Origin: Promethearchaeota archaeon
GTDB taxonomy: Archaea > Asgardarchaeota > Lokiarchaeia > Sigynarchaeales > SOKP01
Direction: 5' to 3'
DNA length: 9,043 nt
Assembly (NCBI GenBank): GCA_016839655.1
Contig: JAEOTW010000135.1
Coordinates: 1-9,043 of the forward strand
Made by a program: the position numbers and the translations under genes. Of the stretch, positions 1 through 4,971 are shown piece by piece. The number at the start of each line of letters is the position of its first letter. Position 1 is the stretch's first letter. The notes under the pieces are model-generated. The model saw only the letters and a list, made by a program, of their open reading frames with translations, was not told where the DNA came from and did no database searches.

Positions 1-1007
1 CCAAACCTCTTTTTGAATTTATTTGAGACAACCATGGCCCCTAATGGGAATCCCCCACCAATGGCTTTTGTGAAGCAAATCATATCAGGTGATACATCAA
101 TTCCAAGTTCTTTTTCATATTTCTCTGTAAGAGTAAAATATTTACCTGTTCTCCATACGCCTGTTTGAGATTCATCATATATGATAAATATCTTCTCTTC
201 ATCACAAACTTCCCTTAATTTTATAAGAAAATCAGGGGGAAATGGTACATGGCCCCCTGCCGCCTGCCATGGTTCCAGAATAACACCTGCTAGTTTTCTT
301 GAAGTTAATCCCATGAGATACTCTTTTACTAAATTAAAACACTCAAAATTACATTCTGGGTCTTTTTTACCATATAATCCATTTTTATAGTTCCACATAC
401 AGCGATAGCAATATGGTTGTGGAACTCGTGTAAAGAAATCTAGTCCAAATGGTCGAAATCTCGTTATTGTATGGAAAGGTTGAGTTGCTGATATTGTGGC
501 TAATGTATTTCCATGGTACCCACCTCGAAAAGTTAGAAAATGATCTCCTGTTCTAGAAGCAATTAAAGCAAACTTAATTGCGGCTTCAATTGCTAAACTA
601 CCACCTTCATTATTTATAGCAACCCTTCCTCCTTTTAATCGACCGGGGCATAGTTCAGAAAGTTTATTGATAAATTTAGCTCGAGACGGAGATACTGCTT
701 CTGACTTAATGTGTGTTAATCTCTTTATCTGTTCAGCAACTGCATAATTTACATCAGGATGGGCAAATCCTAGTGCTAGAGTCCAAAATTGAGCAGTACA
801 ATCAAATTTTTCGGAAATTTCTCCCGTTTTAAAATTTTTTACAACCACCCATGGAGAGCCTGGTTCCTTAGCTTCAATTAAAACGTTTTCATCATAATAG
901 TTGTCTAATAAATGCTTATCAAATAATAATAATTCCTCTTCATTTACACCAGCCGAGATTGCTTTTAGTTCTTCTTTACTTAAAACTTTTGGATTAAATT
1001 CTACCAT
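1..1007 (-). CDS. Class III PLP-dependent aminotransferase, 3' end cut off by the window edge
   Basis: Reading the minus strand from the ATG at 1007-1005 gives 335 uninterrupted codons up to base 3; family members are usually about 420-470 residues, so roughly a quarter is missing. Visible fold-type I (class III) features are INNEGGSLAIEAAIK (131-145, phosphate-binding region), FRGGYHGNT (160-168, the Y-H-G that packs on the cofactor), VILEPWQAAGG (242-252), IIYDESQTG (275-283, Asp278 for the pyridine nitrogen) and FTKAIGGGFPLGA (312-324, Lys314 as the Schiff-base lysine). The Cys200-x2-Cys203 ... Cys219-x3-Cys223 insert resembles one I recall in archaeal relatives. The enzyme should be cytoplasmic and move an amino group between an amine or amino acid and a keto acid, or act as a racemase/aminomutase. 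Substrate cannot be assigned: Glu of GSEA is Leu137, Val of DEVQTG is Ser280, and QGEGG reads QAAGG. A TATA-like box about 29 bp upstream supports this start. Confidence 0.88.
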   Translation of the reverse strand, partial: MVEFNPKVLSKEELKAISAGVNEEELLLFDKHLLDNYYDENVLIEAKEPGSPWVVVKNFKTGEISEKFDCTAQFWTLALGFAHPDVNYAVAEQIKRLTHIKSEAVSPSRAKFINKLSELCPGRLKGGRVAINNEGGSLAIEAAIKFALIASRTGDHFLTFRGGYHGNTLATISATQPFHTITRFRPFGLDFFTRVPQPYCYRCMWNYKNGLYGKKDPECNFECFNLVKEYLMGLTSRKLAGVILEPWQAAGGHVPFPPDFLIKLREVCDEEKIFIIYDESQTGVWRTGKYFTLTEKYEKELGIDVSPDMICFTKAIGGGFPLGAMVVSNKFKKRF

Positions 1008-1030
1008 ATAATTTCACAATTCAAATATAA

Positions 1031-1041
1031 AAATATATAAA
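1031..1041 (-). promoter_or_regulatory. TATA-like box for the aminotransferase gene
   Basis: On the minus strand the sequence reads TTTATATATTT. Its centre is about 29 bp upstream of the ATG at 1007, so initiation about 26 bp downstream of the box would fall almost at the start codon. That is the spacing of archaeal leaderless genes. A GTGA six bases before the ATG could be a weak ribosome binding site if a short leader exists. The whole gap is AT-rich, so a chance match is possible. Confidence 0.45.
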
Positions 1042-1057
1042 TCTAAATAATGGTTTT

Positions 1058-1091
1058 AAAAATTAAAAGTTTTAAGAGATTTAGACAAAAA
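1058..1091 (-). terminator. T-rich termination region after the histidine kinase gene
   Basis: Downstream of the kinase stop codon (1113-1111) the minus strand has a T5 run (1091-1087), then T4 and T5 runs separated by AA (1068-1058). Archaeal RNA polymerase terminates at such runs without needing a hairpin. Together with a separate TATA-like box further on, this suggests the kinase and aminotransferase are separate units although they share a strand and lie 103 bp apart. Weak evidence in such AT-rich DNA. Confidence 0.35.
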
Positions 1092-1110
1092 TGTTGAGGA
1101 ATATGAGAAT

Positions 1111-4100
1111 TTACATTTCATTCTCATTAATTATTGGGAGAGTAAAATAAAAGGTAGATCCCTTGTTCCTCCCTTTTGATTTAACCCTTATGCTTCCACC
1201 ATGTAATTCAATAATTTTTTTGGTTATAAACAAACCTAATCCAGAACCATCAGAAATTATATCAAGACCTTGCCCATACCTTTCAATTTTACCAAATTGA
1301 GTAAATAATCTCTTTTTCTCTTCGCTGGTAACTCCGATTCCATTATCCTCTATTGAAATTAGAATATAATCGTCGGTAATAGCAGATTTTATATTAATTT
1401 TTCCATTTGGAGGTGTATATTTTATAGCATTGTTGATTAAATTACTCAAAACAAGATGAATTTGGTCTGGTTCAAATTTTGTTATCAATCCATCATGTAT
1501 ATCTAAGATTATTTCATGATTTCTTAATTTAGTTAACCCCTGCAATTCTCTTACACATAGTTTTATTAGGAATGATAAATCTTCCTCAGATTTTTTTAAT
1601 TCAACTGAGTCGGATTCTAATTCAGCTGTTTTTAAAATGTCATGAATTAAATTTTCTAATCTCTCGCATCCTAGTTTTATTTCGCGTATAGTAGCTAGCA
1701 CATAATCATCCAGTTTCTCTCGATGCACAGTTAATAGAAGATCAGAGAATCCTTTTATTGAAACAAGTGGAGTTTTTAATTCATGAGAAGTTCTTCTGAG
1801 AAGTTCTGATTTTATACTGTTAAGTTTTATTAATTCTTCTTCCGCTTTCTTCTTTTCAGTTATATCCATGATGGTAACCAACTCTGCAGGTTTATCTCTA
1901 TAAATAATGGGTCTTGAGAATTGGTCAATCCATTTTATCTTTCCATATTTAGTAAAAACTCTATAAGAATAATATTGCTTAATATCTGATTCACCAACTC
2001 TCAGTTTTTCTCTATAATCTCTAAGATATTCTAAATCTTCGGGATAAATAAGCTTGAGCAAATCTTTTTTAGTCCAATTTTCAACCTCTTCATTAGAAAA
2101 TTCAAAAATTTGTAATAAAGCATTATTCGCATACTCCACTTTATCATCTTGAATTATTAATGTTCCTATGAAAGCCTGTTCAGCTATAGTCCTAAAATTT
2201 TCTTCAGATTCTTTGATTTTTTGTTCTGCTAATTTTTCTTCATTAATGTTTCTTGAAACACACAGTATCTTTTTATTACCATAGTTATCCAAGAAATTTT
2301 TACCAGTAACTTCAAACCATAGATAGGTTCCACTTCTATGTTTTAGTCTAAATTGGTATTGAAAATTTCCTTTTTCTAATCCTTCAGTTCCGGATAGATC
2401 TGCTAGTTGCCTATCATCTTTATGGACTAAACCATCTCTAAATGATTTATCAAAAAACTTCTCAGTTTTATAACCTAAAACTCTTGAATGCGTCTCAGCA
2501 TTAAGATATTCTACTATTCCATCTTCACTATATACAACAATTAAATCATCTGTATTTTCTGATATTAACCGATACTTTTCTTCAGATTCTTTTAAATTTT
2601 CTTCTGATTTTATTTTATCACTAATATCTATTGTCATCACGAAATCAGCAGGTCTACCCTCATAGTTTATTGTTTTTGAAAAGTTTTCAACCCATATAAC
2701 TTCTTTATCTTTTCTTATTACTCTATATTTATAATGAGCAACAACATCGGGATCACCTACTTGTTTCTTTCTTACTTGGCCCATTACAAATTCTCTATCA
2801 TCTGGGTGTATAAGCTTTTGAAATTCATAAGCTTCCCAATTTCGGATTTCTTCCATTGAATACCTATTCATCTTTGCTGCTTGTTCGTTAAAATATTTGA
2901 AAACTCCATCTTGTAATATAATAATACCCATAAACGATTGTTCGGCCATAGTTCTAAATTTTTCTTCAGATTCCTTTATTTTCTGTTCTGCTATTTTGTG
3001 GTGTGTTATATCTTCCAGAAAAGCATATGTTCCTTCATAATTCCCTTCAGTGGAGAATATTGGTGTTGCTCTTATTCTTAGATAAACCTCATTGCCATTT
3101 TTATGAATAAAAATGCCATCTCTCTCTTCTGATATACCTTTCTTTCTTTTTTCTAAGTGAAATTCTGTAATTCTTTTTTGTTCTTTATCCATAAAAGAAA
3201 ATAATGAATTTCCAATTATTTCTTCGATTGAATACCCTAACATATTTGCTAAACTAGGATTTACTAAAGTTGAAATCGCATTAGAATCTATAACCCAGAC
3301 TCCTTCCATCGAGTTCTCAATTAAATACCGGTATTTTTCTTTAGATATTTCCAACTTTTCCTCATATTTTTTTCTTTCTGAAATATCTCGTGAAACAACT
3401 AGTACTTTTTCTTCACCTTTATGATCAGAAATCTTGGTTCCTCTTACATCTAACCAATGATATTTACCATTAGTATCTGTGAATCTAGCTTGAACATTTG
3501 ATTCTCCTTCTTCCCAACCTTGTTTGAACGCAATTATACATTTACTCCTGTCATCAGGATGAACCCATCGTAAAGCACTACCTCCAATTAACTGTTCTTT
3601 ATTTCTCCCCATTATAGTTTGGTACGCAGCTTCATTTACATATTCATATTCTATATTGCTATTTAGTATTGCTATCATATCATTAACATTTTCAGTGATT
3701 AGACGATATTTTTCTTCCGATTCTTTTACTTTTTTTTGTGCTCTCTTTTGCTCAGAGATATCTCTTAAGAGGGTAATAACTTGGTTTACTTGACCTTCTC
3801 TAATAATTGGAATTTTTAAAGTTTCAGTATATATAATTTGATTTTGTAATTTTGTCTCTTCAACAGTGATTAGAGGTTTTTTACTTTTGAAAACTGTACT
3901 ATATTCATTATAGACATTATCACGATCTAAGAAAGGAAACGCTTCGAAAATGGTTTTACCTATATTATTAGGATTTAAGTCTAAGACTTTTAACCATTGG
4001 TTTATTGCAGGATTTTGAAATATAATTTTCAGATCTTTGTCCACTACATGCATGGCGTCATTCAAAGAATTTAGAATCATGAGATATTGTTGTTCTGATT

Positions 4101-4521
4101 CGCGTAGAGCGTATTCTGTTTTCTTACTAGCGTTAATATCAGTAATGATATGAACTGCTCCAGTTATTTCTTCTTTCTTATTATAGATAGGTTCTGCTGA
4201 AATTTCAACCCATTTTCCATTTAATAATTGAACATCAGACTCTCTACGCCCTGTCTCCCACATTTTTCTCACAGGACACCAATCTACCGGTGCTTCTTCA
4301 CCATGTACTATCTCCCCGCAAGAATGACCTATAATTTCATTGTAGCTAGATTTTCCAAACATACTTAAAGTTGCATTATTGCATAAAAGGATTTTATATT
4401 CTGTATTAATTAGGAAAACAGCCTCCCTCATTGCATCAAGTGTAATTTGCCATAATTTTTCGTTATTTATCTTTTCAATTTCAATTTCATTTAGTTTAGT
4501 AGCCTTTTTCATTAAATCCAA
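1111..4521 (-). CDS. Soluble multi-PAS sensor histidine kinase (seven PAS domains, HisKA, HATPase_c)
   Basis: A 1136-residue cytoplasmic signal-transduction kinase: it should sense small ligands, redox state or partner proteins through PAS domains and autophosphorylate on histidine, but the signal is unknown. Seven PAS modules lie at about 21-137, 145-262, 270-388, 396-512, 520-638, 648-766 and 774-892, joined by charged helical linkers of the AEQKIKESEE type. The kinase core follows: H-box TSHELKTPL with His913, N-box NLINNAIKYTP (Asn1027, Asn1031), G1 box EDNGIG (1058-1063), F-box LFTQFGKI (1072-1079) and G2 box SGLGLF (1093-1098). No signal peptide, membrane segment or receiver domain is visible, and no response regulator lies in the window, so it is an orphan here. 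The first codon is TTG at 4521; an ATG at 4512 (residue 4) with GGGG ten bases upstream is an equally good or better start, and an in-frame TGA at 4536-4534 excludes anything further upstream. Confidence 0.95.
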   Translation of the reverse strand: MDLMKKATKLNEIEIEKINNEKLWQITLDAMREAVFLINTEYKILLCNNATLSMFGKSSYNEIIGHSCGEIVHGEEAPVDWCPVRKMWETGRRESDVQLLNGKWVEISAEPIYNKKEEITGAVHIITDINASKKTEYALRESEQQYLMILNSLNDAMHVVDKDLKIIFQNPAINQWLKVLDLNPNNIGKTIFEAFPFLDRDNVYNEYSTVFKSKKPLITVEETKLQNQIIYTETLKIPIIREGQVNQVITLLRDISEQKRAQKKVKESEEKYRLITENVNDMIAILNSNIEYEYVNEAAYQTIMGRNKEQLIGGSALRWVHPDDRSKCIIAFKQGWEEGESNVQARFTDTNGKYHWLDVRGTKISDHKGEEKVLVVSRDISERKKYEEKLEISKEKYRYLIENSMEGVWVIDSNAISTLVNPSLANMLGYSIEEIIGNSLFSFMDKEQKRITEFHLEKRKKGISEERDGIFIHKNGNEVYLRIRATPIFSTEGNYEGTYAFLEDITHHKIAEQKIKESEEKFRTMAEQSFMGIIILQDGVFKYFNEQAAKMNRYSMEEIRNWEAYEFQKLIHPDDREFVMGQVRKKQVGDPDVVAHYKYRVIRKDKEVIWVENFSKTINYEGRPADFVMTIDISDKIKSEENLKESEEKYRLISENTDDLIVVYSEDGIVEYLNAETHSRVLGYKTEKFFDKSFRDGLVHKDDRQLADLSGTEGLEKGNFQYQFRLKHRSGTYLWFEVTGKNFLDNYGNKKILCVSRNINEEKLAEQKIKESEENFRTIAEQAFIGTLIIQDDKVEYANNALLQIFEFSNEEVENWTKKDLLKLIYPEDLEYLRDYREKLRVGESDIKQYYSYRVFTKYGKIKWIDQFSRPIIYRDKPAELVTIMDITEKKKAEEELIKLNSIKSELLRRTSHELKTPLVSIKGFSDLLLTVHREKLDDYVLATIREIKLGCERLENLIHDILKTAELESDSVELKKSEEDLSFLIKLCVRELQGLTKLRNHEIILDIHDGLITKFEPDQIHLVLSNLINNAIKYTPPNGKINIKSAITDDYILISIEDNGIGVTSEEKKRLFTQFGKIERYGQGLDIISDGSGLGLFITKKIIELHGGSIRVKSKGRNKGSTFYFTLPIINENEM

Positions 4522-4522
4522 T

Positions 4523-4526
4523 CCCC
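4523..4526 (-). promoter_or_regulatory. Possible ribosome binding site favouring the ATG start of the histidine kinase
   Basis: The minus strand reads GGGGATTGGATTTAATG, placing GGGG ten bases before the ATG at 4512-4510 but directly before the TTG at 4521-4519. Spacing suits the ATG and not the TTG, so the protein may be three residues shorter than the longest reading. The motif is only a partial match to the archaeal anti-Shine-Dalgarno sequence. Confidence 0.35.
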
Positions 4527-4580
4527 AACTCTTTCATGTAATTTATACGAATTCAAATATTATCCAAAGAATGAAATAAG

Positions 4581-4592
4581 AGGATATATTTA
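4581..4592 (-). promoter_or_regulatory. TATA-like box for the histidine kinase gene
   Basis: On the minus strand the segment reads TTAAATATATCC. Initiation about 26 bp downstream would be near 4560, giving a leader of about 40-50 nt before the kinase start. It is the best TATA-like match on this strand in the first 150 bp upstream of the gene, though the surroundings are AT-rich. Confidence 0.4.
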
Positions 4593-4699
4593 ACAATTTG
4601 CAATATTTTCTAAAAACGAGTTATCGCAATAGATTTACCTGTAACTTAAAATTTCAATTAACTTATAACCATAGAATATTATTCAGACACTTAGAAATA
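4593..4699. other. AT-rich spacer between divergent promoters; no gene seen
   Basis: I see no tRNA, no box C/D or H/ACA pattern and no convincing ORF here. A small perfect palindrome, GAATA-T-TATTC (4674-4684), could be an operator half-site pair, but five-base arms of A and T are expected by chance. The segment separates the kinase promoter from the putative leuS leader promoter. Confidence 0.4.
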
Positions 4700-4730
4700 T
4701 TTTAATATAACAACACATATACTTTTTATA
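4700..4730 (+). promoter_or_regulatory. Candidate TATA-like boxes for the leuS leader transcript
   Basis: Two AT-rich elements fit an archaeal box A: TTTTAATATAA (4700-4710) and CTTTTTATA (4722-4730). Initiation about 26 bp downstream of the first would be near 4731, just before the ATG at 4734, so the small leader ORF would be leaderless. Initiation from the second would be near 4751, just before an internal in-frame ATG at 4761. Either would place the leader ORF and the hairpin at 4819-4875 inside the leuS transcript. A later promoter, for example around TTAATTTAA at 4882-4890, cannot be ruled out. Confidence 0.4.
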
Positions 4731-4733
4731 AGA

Positions 4734-4820
4734 ATGATTTCAAATAAGACTGCGTTAGAGATGAATTTAATAGAAGAAGTATCTTTAGGTGATTTACTCG
4801 CAGTTTTATTATTATCTTGA
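4734..4820 (+). CDS. Putative leucine-rich leader peptide upstream of leuS (28 aa)
   Basis: ATG at 4734 opens a 28-codon frame ending in TGA at 4818-4820. It begins MISNKTALEMN and ends GDLLAVLLLS. Eight of 28 residues are leucine: TTA at 4755, 4767, 4785, 4794, 4806, 4809 and 4812, and CTC at 4797, with three consecutive TTA codons just before the end. An internal ATG at 4761 would give a 19-residue version holding seven leucines. No clear ribosome binding site is visible; a leaderless start is possible. The frame lies in front of a leucyl-tRNA synthetase gene on the same strand, and its stop codon overlaps the first bases of a hairpin, which is the layout of ribosome-sensing leader peptides. 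Such a peptide would act by where ribosomes pause, not as a product. Alternatively it is a chance frame, since TTA is favoured in AT-rich DNA. Confidence 0.35.
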   Translation: MISNKTALEMNLIEEVSLGDLLAVLLLS

Positions 4821-4875
4821 GCGAAACAAATCCTAATGCTCTTTTTCTCTTAATATTCCACGGATTTGTTCGCTT
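4819..4875 (+). promoter_or_regulatory. Hairpin-forming inverted repeat in the leuS leader
   Basis: The left arm GAGCGAAACAAATCC (4819-4833) pairs with the right arm GGATTTGTTCGCTT (4862-4875). This gives 13 Watson-Crick pairs and one terminal G-U, with a single bulged A at 4824. The loop is 28 nt (4834-4861) and carries a pyrimidine run with T5 (4842-4846). The left arm starts inside the TGA of the leader ORF, and the right arm ends 96 bp before the leuS ATG. No strong T-run follows the stem, so it is not a classical bacterial-type terminator. The T5 in the loop could itself be an archaeal termination signal. It could also be a protein-binding palindrome in DNA or an RNA element controlling leuS. 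Confidence 0.55.
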
Positions 4876-4971
4876 GGTTGGTTAATTTAATTGAAAGAGA
4901 TCATAGGTGTGTGATTACTCAAAAATGAATCGATAGGGAATAAAGAAGAAAACTAGGATTGGATCTAAAAG
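4876..4971 (+). other. leuS leader segment between hairpin and start codon
   Basis: This 96-bp purine-rich stretch holds AAAGAGA (4894-4900), complementary to pyrimidines in the hairpin loop (4846-4851 or 4839-4844). It also holds a three-codon ATG frame at 4925 and weak Shine-Dalgarno-like AGGA (4955-4958) and GGAT (4961-4964) before leuS. An in-frame TAA at 4966-4968 rules out a leuS start upstream of 4972. Confidence 0.4.

Noticed and set aside
181..390. Plus-strand ORF of 69 codons
   Set aside because: It lies opposite the aminotransferase frame, which carries clear family motifs there; the plus-strand product has no recognisable feature.
4496..4537. Minus-strand 13-codon ORF (ATG at 4537) overlapping the kinase start in another frame
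   Set aside because: Too short to judge, no bias in its codons, and no sign of translational coupling beyond the overlap.
4379..4579. Plus-strand ORF of 66 codons overlapping the kinase 5' end
   Set aside because: Mostly antisense to the first PAS region of the kinase; no family resemblance or start signal.
4674..4684. Palindrome GAATA-T-TATTC as an operator
   Set aside because: Arms of only five bases, almost all A/T, are expected by chance in this composition.
4897..4935. Possible box C (GTGATTA near 4911) of a C/D guide RNA
   Set aside because: One mismatch to RUGAUGA and no D, C' or D' boxes at suitable distances.
4522..4971. tRNA gene or T-box-like element upstream of leuS
   Set aside because: No cloverleaf arms, T-loop or T-box consensus seen on either strand; T-boxes are also not expected in archaea.
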